A DNA stretch of 64,000 nucleotides. Origin: Rhodanobacteraceae bacterium. GTDB taxonomy: Bacteria; Pseudomonadota; Gammaproteobacteria; Xanthomonadales; Rhodanobacteraceae. A model generated the notes under the pieces. The model saw nothing but the letters and a program-made list of their open reading frames with translations. It was not told the origin of the DNA and searched no databases. Positions 52,292 through 61,901 of the stretch are shown here, piece by piece. A program made the translations under genes and the position numbers. Location of the stretch: assembly GCA_030123585.1 (NCBI GenBank), contig CP126120.1, forward strand, positions 3,163,001-3,227,000. Direction: 5' to 3'. Within the stretch, counting starts at the first letter, position 1. Each line of letters begins with the position of its first letter.

Positions 52292-52894
52292 ATGCGCTTG
52301 TTCCGACCGCTGTACGAAAAAGCCCTCGAATGGGCGGCCAAGCCACGCGCCGACATCGGTCTCGCGCTGCTGAGTTTCGTCGAAGCGTTCATCTTCCCGG
52401 TCGCTCCGGAAATCATGCTGGCGCCGATGACGCTGGCGCGCCCGCGCAAGTGGTGGTGGTTCGCTTCGCTCAGCCTGTTCTTCTCGCTGCTGGGTTCGCT
52501 GGTCGGCTACGCGCTCGGGCACTACGCATTCGACGCGGTGAAGCCGCTGCTGGCACAGATCGGCTGGCTGCCGCATCTCGAATCGCTGGTGCACACGCTG
52601 GGCGCGGATGCGCAGGCGCATCCGTGGAAGGCGTTCTGGCTGCTGGTCGCGGCGGGCTTCGTGCCGATCCCGATGAAGGTCGCGAGCTGGGCCTGCGGCA
52701 TCGTCGGGATGCCGCTGCTGCCGTTCCTCGGCGGCATCGCGGTCGGCCGCGGCAAGCGCGTGTTCCTGGTGGCGGGTGTGATCCGTCTGGGCGGCGAACG
52801 CGCCGAAAAGACGCTGCACCGGCACATCGAAACCGCGGGCTGGGTGATCGTCGCGATCGTGATCGCGCTGGCGTTGTATTTCTGGCTGCGCTGA
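52292..52894 (+). CDS. yqaA: YqaA-family (VTT/DedA-like) inner-membrane protein
   Basis: 200 residues with about four membrane segments and the DedA-like re-entrant motif region FIFPVAPEIMLAPMTLARP and GFVPIPMKVASWACGIVGMP. Members of this superfamily act in envelope lipid handling; this family has no settled substrate. It lies 7 nt after pcm in the surE-pcm-yqaA-nlpD arrangement typical of the group. Confidence 0.9.
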   Translation: MRLFRPLYEKALEWAAKPRADIGLALLSFVEAFIFPVAPEIMLAPMTLARPRKWWWFASLSLFFSLLGSLVGYALGHYAFDAVKPLLAQIGWLPHLESLVHTLGADAQAHPWKAFWLLVAAGFVPIPMKVASWACGIVGMPLLPFLGGIAVGRGKRVFLVAGVIRLGGERAEKTLHRHIETAGWVIVAIVIALALYFWLR

Positions 52895-52941
52895 CGGGCG
52901 AATGTCGCGACGGGTGTGACTCCGGTATTCTTGCGCGCATC

Positions 52942-54009
52942 ATGCGCAATCCGATTTCGTACGGGAAACTGCTGGCGACTGTCGCCGCACTGCTGTGGCT
53001 GGCGGGATGCGCGTCGACGCCGGCGCCGGTGGTGAACCATTCGTTCAATCTGGGCCAGCCTGCACCGGCGCAGGCGCCCGCGTCATCCGCAGAGCCCGCA
53101 ACCAGCAACGGCGGCGTCCAGACCTTCGGCCTCGGCGGCCACGCCAACGGCACGGTCGGCACGTCCGGCTACACCGTCGCGCGCGGCGACACGCTGTACA
53201 GCATCGCGTTCGCCCACGGCATGGATGTGCGCGAGCTCGCCGCGATCAACGGCATTCCATCGCCCTACACGATCCATCCGGGGCAGGTGCTGAAACTGAA
53301 GCCTGCGTCCGCGTCGCCTGCACCGACCGGTGCGGTCGCGGCGGGCACTTCGGTCGTCACGACGACCACGACTGCCGCGCCGCCCGCCGCCACGCAGAGG
53401 GTTTCACAACAACCGTCGGCGCCCGTGTTCGGACCGGTCACGACGCAAACCCTGACCGCGCAAGGGGTCGCGCCCGCGGAGTCTTCGTCCGCCGCCGCGG
53501 CGCCTGCCGTGCCGACAAGCGCCCCGGCAGTTCCCGTGGCCAGCGTGCCGCCGCCTCCCGCGCAAACCCCGCCGGCGCCACCCGCCGCCGCGGCAACGCC
53601 CACGCCGCCCGCGGGCGCCACCCGCAACGTCGCCGGGATCGTCTGGCAGTGGCCCGCCAGCGGCAAGGTGGTCGGCGGATTCCAGGCCGGCAGCGGCGGC
53701 GATGGCGCGGGTCTCGATATCGCCGGAAACGTGGGCGATCCGGTGCGCGCGGCGGCGTCGGGCACGGTGGTGTACAGCGGCAACGGCCTGATCGGTTACG
53801 GCGAACTGATCATCATCAAGCACAACGACACCTATCTGTCCGCCTACGGCCACAACAGCAGGCGGCTGGTGAAGGAAGGCGATCGCGTCAGCGCCGGGCA
53901 GGAAATCGCGTTGATGGGCGCGTCGGGCGCGCCGCGCGTGGAACTGCATTTCGAGATCCGCAAGGACGGCAAGCCCGTCGATCCGCTGGCCTATCTGCCG
54001 CAGCGGTAA
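52942..54009 (+). CDS. nlpD: NlpD-like lipoprotein, LysM and degenerate LytM
   Basis: 355 residues: lipoprotein signal peptide with lipobox LWLAGC, a LysM domain (YTVARGDTLYSIAFAHGMD, about residues 75-120), a long Ala/Pro-rich linker, and a C-terminal M23/LytM domain (about 235-352). The catalytic residues are degenerate: the usual HxxxD is AGLDIAG and the HxH is ELHFEIR, as in NlpD/EnvC-type activators of cell-wall amidases rather than active peptidases. A -10-like TATTCT lies 10 nt before the ATG, so the 5' leader would be only a few nt. No rpoS follows; a convergent gene does. Confidence 0.92.
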   Translation: MRNPISYGKLLATVAALLWLAGCASTPAPVVNHSFNLGQPAPAQAPASSAEPATSNGGVQTFGLGGHANGTVGTSGYTVARGDTLYSIAFAHGMDVRELAAINGIPSPYTIHPGQVLKLKPASASPAPTGAVAAGTSVVTTTTTAAPPAATQRVSQQPSAPVFGPVTTQTLTAQGVAPAESSSAAAAPAVPTSAPAVPVASVPPPPAQTPPAPPAAAATPTPPAGATRNVAGIVWQWPASGKVVGGFQAGSGGDGAGLDIAGNVGDPVRAAASGTVVYSGNGLIGYGELIIIKHNDTYLSAYGHNSRRLVKEGDRVSAGQEIALMGASGAPRVELHFEIRKDGKPVDPLAYLPQR

Positions 54010-54042
54010 TTTCTTTCGGCGGGTGCGTGCGCGTTCGTTCAA

Positions 54043-54161
54043 AGCGGCTGTTGTTGAAAGTCAGGGCATGGATGCCCGTTCTGGTGCTCAAGAGAATGGG
54101 TGCGGTCAAGTTCGGGCGCGACGTGTGTGGTGCAGCGATCAGGGACGATCGCACAAAATAA
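54043..54161 (+). repeat. Two-hairpin dispersed repeat, copy B
   Basis: Starts AGCGGCTGTTGTTGAAAGTC and runs to GCACAAAATAA. Hairpin 1 is GGGC-ATGGAT-GCCC (54064-54077), hairpin 2 GCGATC-AGGGAC-GATCGC (54135-54152). CGTTCTGGTG follows hairpin 1. It is in the 3' region of nlpD in sense orientation, and hairpin 2 contains the last codons of the convergent Mth938-like gene. Confidence 0.7.
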
Positions 54162-54519
54162 ACGCCGCCACGACGTTGCGGCCTTCGCTGGCCAGGATGT
54201 CCCAGGTGCGCGCGGCGGCGGCGTTGTCCATCACTTCCACGCCGATGCCGCGTTGCAGGAATGTGGCCAAGACTTCCTGCGACGGAAATCGCTGGCGCGC
54301 GCCGGTGCCGAGCAGCACCACGTCGGGCTTGAGCGCGATGATCGGTTCGACGTGGCTCGGCGTCATCGCCGCAATGTCGGCGACGCCCCAGTCGTCGATG
54401 ACCTTGTCACGCGCCAGGATGATGCTGGCGGTGAAGGGCCGATCCACGATCACCACGGTGTGCGCGTCGGCGCGGCGCACAAACAGGTAATCACGCGGAC
54501 GTTCGAGGTTCAGTTCCAC
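54139..54519 (-). CDS. Mth938-like domain protein
   Basis: 126 residues of the DUF498/Mth938 family (related to mitochondrial NDUFAF3): FTASIILARDKVIDDWG, PDVVLLGTGARQRFPS and a terminal VVAAFILCDRP. Function in bacteria unknown. It lies 2 nt downstream of yhbY on the same strand. Its last four codons and stop fall in the dispersed repeat copy B, so the C-terminus may have been altered by insertion of that repeat. Confidence 0.85.
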   Translation of the reverse strand: MELNLERPRDYLFVRRADAHTVVIVDRPFTASIILARDKVIDDWGVADIAAMTPSHVEPIIALKPDVVLLGTGARQRFPSQEVLATFLQRGIGVEVMDNAAAARTWDILASEGRNVVAAFILCDRP

Positions 54520-54521
54520 GG

Positions 54522-54818
54522 CTACTTCGGCAAGGCGATTCGCGGTTGTTCGTCGTTGCGCCGATACAAGACCGCGATATGGCCGATGGTCTGCACCGTT
54601 TCCGCGCGGCTGGATTCGACCAGTTTCGCGAGTTCGTCCGCGCGCGCGGTACGGTCGCCGCCGCTCAGCCTGACCTTGATCAACTCGTGGTCGTCCAGCG
54701 CCTGCTCCAATTCCTTCAGCACGCCCGCGCTCACGCCCTTGCCGCCCAGCAGCAGCACCGGCTTCAGCGGATGGGCCAGGCCGCGCAGGTAACGGATTTG
54801 TGAAGACGTGAGGGCCAT
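54522..54818 (-). CDS. yhbY: Ribosome assembly RNA-binding protein YhbY
   Basis: 98-residue CRM-domain protein: [20 protein letters not shown], the GxxG loop LLGGKGVS, and [18 protein letters not shown]. Associated with pre-50S particles. It is divergent from rlmE, the usual arrangement of yhbY with ftsJ/rlmE. Confidence 0.95.
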   Translation of the reverse strand: MALTSSQIRYLRGLAHPLKPVLLLGGKGVSAGVLKELEQALDDHELIKVRLSGGDRTARADELAKLVESSRAETVQTIGHIAVLYRRNDEQPRIALPK

Positions 54819-54921
54819 GCGTTCAGCATTCGCGCTGGTTGGAGGGACCGTTCAGGGTATCATGCGCACAAGCCGTCCTTGCTGGAGGGCCGGTCGATGC
54901 CGTCCGTGGCAAGAGAGCGCC

Positions 54922-55548
54922 ATGCCAAGATCCAAAAGCAGTGCGCGCTGGTTGAAGGAGCATTTCGACGACGAATTCGTCCGCCGTGCGCAGGCCGAAG
55001 GCTTGCGTTCGCGCGCGGCCTTCAAGTTGGACGAGCTGCTGGACCGCGACCGCCTGCTGAAGCCCGGCATGACGGTGGTGGATCTGGGCGCGGCGCCGGG
55101 CGGCTGGTCGCAACTGGTGCGCCAGCGGCTGGGCGACGCGGGCCACGTGTTCGCGCTGGACATCCTGCCGATGCAGGGGATCGGCGGCGTCGAATTCATC
55201 CAGGGCGATTTTCGCGAGGAAGCGGTGTTCGAGGCCCTGATGGCAAGACTGGAAGGCGCCCCGGTGGACCTTGTGCTGTCGGACATGGCGCCCAATATCA
55301 GTGGCATAGAGTCGGTGGACCAGGCCCGCGCGATGGATTTGGCGGAACTGGCGGCGGATTTTGCGTACAAGTGCTTGAAACCCGGCGGATCCTTTCTGGT
55401 GAAATTGTTCCAGGGCCGCGGTTTCGACGAGTACCTGCGCGGCTTGCGCGGGGGCTTCGCGCACGTGACACTGCGCAAGCCCAAGGCTTCACGCGCGCGT
55501 TCGCGCGAAGTTTATGCCCTGGCGACGGGGCTGAAGAGGGAAGCATGA
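54922..55548 (+). CDS. rlmE: 23S rRNA (U2552) 2'-O-methyltransferase
   Basis: 208 residues. The K-D-K-E catalytic tetrad is present: Lys in [10 protein letters not shown], Asp in [12 protein letters not shown], Lys in SFLVKLFQG and Glu in RSREVYAL; motif I is [14 protein letters not shown]. It methylates the A-loop late in 50S assembly. A -10-like TATCAT lies near 54858. The ATG at 54922 fits the family N-terminus ([14 protein letters not shown]). It is followed by a 30-codon ORF and ftsH. Confidence 0.96.
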   Translation: MPRSKSSARWLKEHFDDEFVRRAQAEGLRSRAAFKLDELLDRDRLLKPGMTVVDLGAAPGGWSQLVRQRLGDAGHVFALDILPMQGIGGVEFIQGDFREEAVFEALMARLEGAPVDLVLSDMAPNISGIESVDQARAMDLAELAADFAYKCLKPGGSFLVKLFQGRGFDEYLRGLRGGFAHVTLRKPKASRARSREVYALATGLKREA

Positions 55549-55637
55549 GCTTCGATCTGCAAGCCGATGTTCGTGGAAAGCCCGCGCAGGACGCGCGGGT
55601 TCGTGCGCGGGACGTGCAGACAGGCAAACCTTCATGA
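55545..55637 (+). CDS. 30-codon ORF bridging rlmE and ftsH
   Basis: [20 protein letters not shown] and ten further residues. Its ATG overlaps the rlmE stop (ATGA at 55545-55548) and its TGA overlaps the ftsH ATG (55634-55637), so ribosomes could pass from rlmE to ftsH without dissociating. No domain is recognised and the amino-acid composition is unremarkable; it may be a coupling ORF rather than a functional peptide, or a chance frame. Confidence 0.4.
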   Translation: MSFDLQADVRGKPAQDARVRARDVQTGKPS

Positions 55638-57580
55638 AGCCTTCGATGAATGACTTGACCCGCCAAATCCTGTTGTGGCTCGTGGTCGCGGTGATCGTGG
55701 TTCTGGTCTACCAGAGCGTGAGTCCGCGCCTCGCCGGCAGCGAACAGCAGATGTCGTATTCGGAATTCGTGCAGCAGGTGAAGAACGACAACGTGTCGGC
55801 GATCACCATCAGCGCGAACATGCCGCCCGTGATCACCGGCAAGCTCAAGGACGGCGGTTCGCTGCGCACCGTGCTGCCCGCGGTCGGCGACAACGACCTG
55901 CTGCCGTTGCTGGAATCGCACCGGGTCAAGACCACCCAGCAGCCGGGCGACAACAGCTTCTCGCTGATGCGGCTCATCATCGAGTGGCTGCCGTTCATCG
56001 TGGTGTTCGGCCTGCTTTTCTATTTCTTCCGCCAGATGCAATCCGGCGCGGGGGGCCGCGGGGCGATGAGCTTCGGACGATCGCGCGCGAAATTGCAGGG
56101 CGAGGACCAGATCAAGGTCACGTTCAATGACGTGGCCGGTTGCGAGGAAGCCAAGGAAGAGGTTTCCGAGCTGGTCGATTTCCTGCGCGATCCGTCCAAG
56201 TTCACCAAGCTGGGCGGCAAGATTCCGCGCGGCGTGCTGATGGTGGGTTCACCCGGCACCGGCAAGACCTTGCTGGCGAAGGCCATCGCCGGCGAAGCCA
56301 AGGTGCCGTTCTTCTCGATCTCCGGTTCCGATTTCGTGGAGATGTTCGTCGGCGTCGGCGCCGCGCGCGTGCGCGACATGTTCGAGCAGGCCAAGAAGCA
56401 TGCGCCGTGCATCATCTTCATCGACGAAATCGACGCGGTCGGCCGTCATCGCGGCGCCGGCCTCGGCGGCGGCCACGACGAGCGCGAGCAGACCTTGAAC
56501 CAGTTGCTGGTCGAGATGGACGGCTTCGAGGGCAGCGAGGGCGTGATCGTGATCGCGGCCACCAACCGCCCCGACGTGCTCGATCCCGCGCTGCTGCGCC
56601 CGGGCCGCTTCGATCGCCAGGTCGTGGTGCCGCTGCCTGACTTGAAGGGCCGCGAGCAGATCCTGAAGGTCCACATGCGCAAGGTGCCGATCGGCGCCGA
56701 CGTCGATCCGTTGACGATCGCGCGCGGCACGCCGGGCTTCTCCGGCGCCGACCTCGCCAACCTCGTCAACGAAGCCGCGCTGTTCGCGGCGCGCGAGAAC
56801 GCGCGCGACGTGCGCATGGACTTCTTCGAGCGCGCCAAGGACAAGATCATGATGGGCGCCGAGCGGCGCTCCATGATCATGAGCGAGGAAGAGAAGAAGC
56901 TCACCGCGTATCACGAGGCCGGGCATGCGATCGTCGGCCTGTCGGTGCCCGATCACGATCCGGTGCACAAGGTCACGATCATCCCGCGCGGCCGCGCGCT
57001 CGGCGTCACGATGTTCCTGCCGGAGCAGGACCGCTACAGCCATAGCAAACAGTCGCTGGAATCGAAGCTCGCCAGCCTGTTCGGCGGGCGCGTCGCCGAG
57101 GAATTGATCTTCGGCAGCGAGAAGGTCACCACCGGCGCCTCCAACGACATCCAGCGCGCCACGCAGCTGGCGCGCGACATGGTCACCAAGTACGGGCTGT
57201 CGTCCGCGCTGGGGCCGATGACGTATTCGGAAGAGGAAGACGAGGTGTTTCTCGGCCGCTCGGTGACGCAGCACAAGAACGTGTCCGACGAAACCGCGCG
57301 CAAGATCGACGTTGCGGTGCGCGAGGTCATCGATACCGCCTACAACAAGGCGCGCCAGATCCTCACCGGCGACATCGAGAAACTGCACGCGATGGCCGCG
57401 GCGCTGCTGCAGTACGAAACCATCGACAGGGAGCAAATCGCCGCGATCATGGAAGGCCGCGAGCCGGGCCCGCCGCGCGACTGGCATCCGCGCGACAGCA
57501 GCACCGGCATGGGCGGCGGCAAGCCGGCCGCCGCAACGGTGTCGCCGGCACCATCTAGCCATCCGGCCGGACAGCATTGA
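55634..57580 (+). CDS. ftsH: ATP-dependent zinc metalloprotease FtsH
   Basis: 648 residues, inner-membrane AAA+ protease that degrades LpxC, sigma32 and damaged membrane proteins. Two N-terminal membrane helices ([33 protein letters not shown]) flank a periplasmic domain; Walker [15 protein letters not shown] near residue 205, Walker [12 protein letters not shown], the arginine-finger region [18 protein letters not shown] and the zinc motif HEAGH near residue 425. ATG at 55634; an ATG at 55646 is an alternative. A GC-rich hairpin follows. Confidence 0.98.
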   Translation: MKPSMNDLTRQILLWLVVAVIVVLVYQSVSPRLAGSEQQMSYSEFVQQVKNDNVSAITISANMPPVITGKLKDGGSLRTVLPAVGDNDLLPLLESHRVKTTQQPGDNSFSLMRLIIEWLPFIVVFGLLFYFFRQMQSGAGGRGAMSFGRSRAKLQGEDQIKVTFNDVAGCEEAKEEVSELVDFLRDPSKFTKLGGKIPRGVLMVGSPGTGKTLLAKAIAGEAKVPFFSISGSDFVEMFVGVGAARVRDMFEQAKKHAPCIIFIDEIDAVGRHRGAGLGGGHDEREQTLNQLLVEMDGFEGSEGVIVIAATNRPDVLDPALLRPGRFDRQVVVPLPDLKGREQILKVHMRKVPIGADVDPLTIARGTPGFSGADLANLVNEAALFAARENARDVRMDFFERAKDKIMMGAERRSMIMSEEEKKLTAYHEAGHAIVGLSVPDHDPVHKVTIIPRGRALGVTMFLPEQDRYSHSKQSLESKLASLFGGRVAEELIFGSEKVTTGASNDIQRATQLARDMVTKYGLSSALGPMTYSEEEDEVFLGRSVTQHKNVSDETARKIDVAVREVIDTAYNKARQILTGDIEKLHAMAAALLQYETIDREQIAAIMEGREPGPPRDWHPRDSSTGMGGGKPAAATVSPAPSSHPAGQH

Positions 57581-57606
57581 CAGGCCCCGGTACATGACCG
57601 GCGCGT

Positions 57607-57626
57607 AGGCCGCCTTCGGGCGGCCT
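57607..57626 (+). terminator. Hairpin after ftsH
   Basis: AGGCCGCC-TTCG-GGCGGCCT is a perfect 8-bp stem with a stable TTCG loop followed by a short pyrimidine tail TCTCAT. The tail is T-poor, so termination may be weak. Confidence 0.65.
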
Positions 57627-57713
57627 TCTCATATCCGACGCGCGAGCGTGTAGCATTTCAACGGCGGGCATCTCGCGCACGCGAGCAAGCCGGACGAAAT
57701 GGAGCCGTCCAAC

Positions 57714-59321
57714 ATGGGTGACTGGATCGGGTCCCTGAAGCTGTCCTTTGCTGAATTCCGCCGCCGTCGCGTGTTCCGCGTGGTCGCGGTTTACGTGGTG
57801 ACGGGCTGGATCCTGATCCAGCTCGGCAGCGCGATATTCGAGCCGCTGGGCCTGCCCCCGTGGTCGATGCGTCTGCTTCTCGTGCTGCTGGTGCTGGGCT
57901 TCGTATTGGCATGCGTGCTCGCCTGGGTGTACGACATCAGCGCACACGGCATCCAGCGCACGCCGGAGGCGGCAAGCTCCGTCCCGGAACCAGTGAACGG
58001 CAACGAACACGCTCCCGAGGCGTCGGTCGCGGTGCTGCCGTTCGCCGATCTCAGCGAGGCTCACGACCAGGCCTATTTCTGCGACGGCCTCGCCGAGGAA
58101 ATCCTCAACGTGCTGGCTTCGATCCGCGACATGCGCGTGGCGTCGCGCACGTCGTCATTCCGTTATCGCGACGCCGGCATGGACGCGCGCGAAATCGGGC
58201 ATGCGCTGAATGTCGCGGCGATCATGGAAGGCAGCGTGCGCAAGGCCGGCGATCATGTGCGCGTCACCGCGCAACTGATCGATGCCGGCAACGGCTATCA
58301 CCTGTGGTCGGAGAGCTTCGATCGCCGGCTGAAAGACATTTTCGCGATCCAGGAAGAAATTGCGCGCAACGTGGCGCGTGCGTTGCGCGTCTCGCTGAAG
58401 GGAGCCGCGAAGCTCGACTCAGGCTGCACCTGCAACGCGCCGCGCGACATGCGCGCCTACGAGTTTTACCTGCGCGGCCGGCAGATCCAGTCGCTCAAGA
58501 GTAGCGACAACTGGACCAAGGCGCCGGAAATGTTCCGCCGCGCCATCGCGCTGGACCCTGATTACGCGCAGGCCCACGCAGGCCTGGCCGATTCGCTTGC
58601 GCAACTGCTGATCTGGCGGATCATCCAGCCCGAACATGCGCTGGACGAGGCGATCGAGTCGGCCAAGCGCGCGCTGGAGCTGGCGCCGAATCTCGCCGAG
58701 GCCCATGTCGCGCGCGCCAACACCTTGTCGCTGTCAGGGGACAACGAAGGCGCGGTCGCCGCGTTCCGGCGTGCGCTCGAACTCGATCCGGAACTTTACG
58801 AAGCGCATTACTACTTCGGGCGGCATTGCTACGCGCGCGGCGAACACGCGCTCGCGATCGAGGAATTCGAAGCCGCGCATCGCGTGCGTCCCGACGAATT
58901 CCAGGCGTTGACGCTGGCTTCCAATGCAGCCGATGCGCTGGGCGACAGAGCGCGCGGCGATGCGCTGCTGAGACGCGCCCTGCCGTCGGCGCTGGCCGAG
59001 ATCGCCGCCGATCCCGAAAACGGCCGCGCGCTGTACCTGGCGGCGGGCATGCAGGTGCGGCTGGGCGACAGCGAGGGTGCCCGCCGCAACATCGCGGCAG
59101 CGTTGCGCCTGCAGCCCGAGGATTTCGGCACGCTCTACAACGCCGCGTGCACATACACGTTCCTGGGCGACAGCGGGCGCGCGCTCGACCTGCTCGAACG
59201 CGCCCTTTCGACCGGGCATGGATTCCGCGACTGGATCGAGCGCGATCCCGACCTGGACGGATTGCGCGAACTGCCGCGCTATCGCGAGATCATGGCGCGC
59301 CTCGAAGCCCCCGCTGATTGA
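57714..59321 (+). CDS. Membrane TolB-like/TPR protein, paralogue 1
   Basis: 535 residues. Two N-terminal membrane helices (FRVVAVYVVTGWILIQLGSA; LLLVLLVLGFVLACVLAWVY) after a basic FAEFRRRRV motif, then a FlgO/TolB-N-like alpha/beta domain (SVAVLPFADLS, IMEGSVRKAGDHVRVTAQLI, YHLWSESFDR; about residues 105-240), then TPR units to the end (DPDYAQAHAGLADSLAQ, ALELAPNLAEAHVARA). The same architecture occurs at 59417 and 62296. Likely a periplasmic scaffold or sensor; in other proteins this module is fused to cyclases or winged helices, which are missing here. GGAG is 9 nt before the ATG at 57714; ATG at 57699 is possible. Confidence 0.75.
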   Translation: MGDWIGSLKLSFAEFRRRRVFRVVAVYVVTGWILIQLGSAIFEPLGLPPWSMRLLLVLLVLGFVLACVLAWVYDISAHGIQRTPEAASSVPEPVNGNEHAPEASVAVLPFADLSEAHDQAYFCDGLAEEILNVLASIRDMRVASRTSSFRYRDAGMDAREIGHALNVAAIMEGSVRKAGDHVRVTAQLIDAGNGYHLWSESFDRRLKDIFAIQEEIARNVARALRVSLKGAAKLDSGCTCNAPRDMRAYEFYLRGRQIQSLKSSDNWTKAPEMFRRAIALDPDYAQAHAGLADSLAQLLIWRIIQPEHALDEAIESAKRALELAPNLAEAHVARANTLSLSGDNEGAVAAFRRALELDPELYEAHYYFGRHCYARGEHALAIEEFEAAHRVRPDEFQALTLASNAADALGDRARGDALLRRALPSALAEIAADPENGRALYLAAGMQVRLGDSEGARRNIAAALRLQPEDFGTLYNAACTYTFLGDSGRALDLLERALSTGHGFRDWIERDPDLDGLRELPRYREIMARLEAPAD

Positions 59322-59416
59322 GGCGGTTCCGTGTTCGGCACGGTGCCATCGTCGATGGGCATGGTGTGCTTGCGCTCGAGCCCGGGCGCACAGAAACTGC
59401 TCTACCGGAGGCCGGC

Positions 59417-61585
59417 GTGTTGCCGGCGAGAGCGTCGCATGCCGTGGCGGATCGTCGGTCCTTCTTTTCGGAGTTGAGGCGGCGCAACGTGCTGCGCGCG
59501 GGCGTGCTGTACGCGGGCGCGGCATGGGCCTTCGGGCAGGGTCTTTCGCAGTTCAGTCCCGCGCTTGGATTGCCGGACTACGCCACCCGCTGGTTCCTGA
59601 TCGCGGCGGCGATCGGCTTCCCGTTCTGGCTCGCGTTCGCATGGTTCTACGAGTTCACGCCGCAGGGCTTCCGGCGTGACGCCGAGGTTGCGTCGGATGC
59701 GCCGATCCGCCACTCCAACGCGCGCAAGCTGGACTTTTCAATCATCGGCGTGCTCGCGGTCGCCGTGGTGCTGCTGGTCACCAACCAGTTCGTGTGGCGC
59801 AAGGGCGCGGGATTGAATGACGGCTCCGCGGCGGCGATCCCGGCAAAGTCGATCGCGGTGCTGCCGTTCGAGAACCTCAGCACCGACAAGGCCAACGCCT
59901 ATTTCGCCGACGGCATGCAGGACATGATCCTGACCAAGCTTGCCGACATCGGTGATTTGAAGGTCATCGCGCGCACGTCCACGGAACAATTCGCCAGCCA
60001 TCCGGAAGACCTGCAAACCATCGCCGGGCAACTCGGCGTGGCGACGCTCCTGGAAGGCAGCGTGCAGAAGTCCGGCAACGAAGTGCTGATCAACGTGCAG
60101 TTGATCGACGCGCGCACCCGCGGCCACATCTGGGCGCAGAGCTACCAGCGCACGCTCGACAACGTGTTCGGCGTCGAAGGCGAAGTGGCCGGCAAGATTG
60201 CGGACGCGCTGCACGCCTCGCTCACCCGCGACCAGAAAGCTGCCCTCGCGCGCGTGCCCACCGAGAACGCCGCGGCCTGGCAGGCCTATCTCAAGGCTTT
60301 GGAGCTGGGCCGGTCCACCAATGGTTCCGCCGCCAGCATGGAGCAGGTCATCGATCATTTGCAGACAGCCGTGGAACTGGACCCCCATTTCACCCTGGCC
60401 TGGACGGAGTTGATGTGGCAGGAACTGGGCATGTACTGGTATGGCTACGATCCCACGCAAACGCGCCTGGACGCGGCGAAGGCCGCCCTCGATCGGGCCG
60501 AGACGCTGGCGCCGGACCTGCCGCAGGTCAAGCTGGCGCGCGCAAATTACATGTACCGGGTGCAACTTGATTTCGCGGGATCGCTCTCGCTGGTCCGCGA
60601 GGTGTTGCCAGCCGTGCCCAATGAATCGCAGGCCTGGTATCGCGCTGCGCTGGCCGAGCGCCGGCTGGGGCAGTGGGATGCGTCCATGCGCGATATGCGG
60701 CACGCGCAGACGCTGGATCCGCTGAACAACCAGATCAGGTTCGATATTGCGAACAGCTTGCTGGCGCAGCACGAATACGCGGCTTTGCTCGCCTGGGTCG
60801 ACCCTTGGCTTTCAGCGCATCCTGATGACATGCCTGCGCGGGAATTCCAGTTTTTCGTGATCTGGAATCTCTATGGTCTCGACGCAGCCGACCAGGTGCT
60901 GGCGTCCCTGCGCTCGCAGGCGAGCGGCGCCATCGCGCTGCGCGCGCACCAGGCTTCGTACCGGCGCGACTACAAGGCGGCAGCGGATCTGTTCGCGCGG
61001 GCGATTGCCGATGCGGATGCGGACGAGCATCACGCGGAGTTCTTTGTCGGCTCGTATTTGCCGGCCAGCGTCGGTTGGCGGTTGTGGCAAGCCTTGAACG
61101 AGCAGCGCGCCGGCGCCGATGCGCAGGCGGCGGCGATTTACCGCGGGGTGCAAGCGCAGGCGCGCGCCGCGCTGGCAGCCAGGCCGGTGGATCCCTACGT
61201 CGCGGCGGCCTGGCATTCCGTGCTGGGCTTGGCCTGCGCCGGGCTGGGCCAGCGTGCGGAAGCGGTTGTGGAAGGACAGCGCGCCGTGACCATGATTCCC
61301 GAATCGAAGGATGCCTATGAAGGCCCGCTGTGGGTGGACTATCTGGCGCAGATTTACGCCATGAACGGCGATGCGGCGCATGCCGTGCCCTTGATCGGAC
61401 ACCTGCTGCAAACCAACGGCAGCCAGACCACGCCGGCGCTGCTGCGGTTCGATCCGGTGTGGGATCCGATCCGCAACGATGCACGTTTTCAGGCGTTGCT
61501 GAAGCAGTATGCGAACAACCAATCTGCGGCCACTGGAGGCGCAACGTCTGCATCATCGTCATCCTCCGTCATGCCATTTTTGTAG
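59417..61585 (+). CDS. Membrane TolB-like/TPR protein, paralogue 2
   Basis: 722 residues with the same plan as its neighbours: FFSELRRRNVLRAGVLYAG, two membrane helices, an extra helix (FSIIGVLAVAVVLLVTNQFV), the TolB-like domain (SIAVLPFENLS, LLEGSVQKSGNEVLINVQLI, GHIWAQSYQRTL) and a long TPR region of about 450 residues. The GTG at 59417 has GGAGG 5 nt upstream; the frame is open back to a TTG at 59318. The function is unknown. It is separated from paralogue 3 by a toxin-antitoxin pair. Confidence 0.72.
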   Translation: MLPARASHAVADRRSFFSELRRRNVLRAGVLYAGAAWAFGQGLSQFSPALGLPDYATRWFLIAAAIGFPFWLAFAWFYEFTPQGFRRDAEVASDAPIRHSNARKLDFSIIGVLAVAVVLLVTNQFVWRKGAGLNDGSAAAIPAKSIAVLPFENLSTDKANAYFADGMQDMILTKLADIGDLKVIARTSTEQFASHPEDLQTIAGQLGVATLLEGSVQKSGNEVLINVQLIDARTRGHIWAQSYQRTLDNVFGVEGEVAGKIADALHASLTRDQKAALARVPTENAAAWQAYLKALELGRSTNGSAASMEQVIDHLQTAVELDPHFTLAWTELMWQELGMYWYGYDPTQTRLDAAKAALDRAETLAPDLPQVKLARANYMYRVQLDFAGSLSLVREVLPAVPNESQAWYRAALAERRLGQWDASMRDMRHAQTLDPLNNQIRFDIANSLLAQHEYAALLAWVDPWLSAHPDDMPAREFQFFVIWNLYGLDAADQVLASLRSQASGAIALRAHQASYRRDYKAAADLFARAIADADADEHHAEFFVGSYLPASVGWRLWQALNEQRAGADAQAAAIYRGVQAQARAALAARPVDPYVAAAWHSVLGLACAGLGQRAEAVVEGQRAVTMIPESKDAYEGPLWVDYLAQIYAMNGDAAHAVPLIGHLLQTNGSQTTPALLRFDPVWDPIRNDARFQALLKQYANNQSAATGGATSASSSSSVMPFL

Positions 61586-61625
61586 AAGCGCAGGGACACG
61601 CGGCAAACATGGGTATATGCGATAA

Positions 61626-61639
61626 ACATGTTATCATGT
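61626..61639. promoter_or_regulatory. Operator/promoter palindrome of toxin-antitoxin pair
   Basis: ACATG-TTAT-CATGT (61626-61639) is a perfect short dyad, with further AACATG copies just before (near 61606) and after (near 61644). It overlaps a -10-like TATCAT and lies 28 nt upstream of the antitoxin ATG, fitting autorepression by a ribbon-helix-helix antitoxin. Confidence 0.55.
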
Positions 61640-61667
61640 GCACAACATGCAATCAGAGGACATGAAC

Positions 61668-61901
61668 ATGTCGACCGTGATGATCCAGATTCGCAACGTT
61701 CCGCAGCGCGTGCATCGCACGCTCAAGGCGCGCGCGGTGCTGTCGGGAAAAAGCCTGAGCGATTACATTCTTGAAGAACTCGAAGCGATGGCGGCACTGC
61801 CGTCGCAGCAGGAAATCCGGGCGCGGCTGGAGGCCGCCGAACCCTTCGCGATGAAGGCGTCATCGGCCGGCCTGGTGCGTGCCGAGCGTGATGCAGCATG
61901 A
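61668..61901 (+). CDS. FitA/VapB-type antitoxin
   Basis: 77 residues. The first 45 form a ribbon-helix-helix domain (VMIQIRNVPQRVHRTLKARA, SGKSLSDYILEEL), the DNA-binding part; the C-terminal tail (EIRARLEAAEPFAMKASSAG) should wrap the toxin. AGAGGA lies 8 nt upstream of the ATG at 61668; an ATG at 61662 is too close to it. The stop region overlaps the toxin ATG by 4 nt. Confidence 0.88.
   Translation: MSTVMIQIRNVPQRVHRTLKARAVLSGKSLSDYILEELEAMAALPSQQEIRARLEAAEPFAMKASSAGLVRAERDAA

Noticed and set aside
54010..54138. rpoS expected after nlpD
   Set aside because: The sequence after nlpD holds a dispersed repeat and convergent genes on the minus strand; no sigma-factor coding sequence is present.
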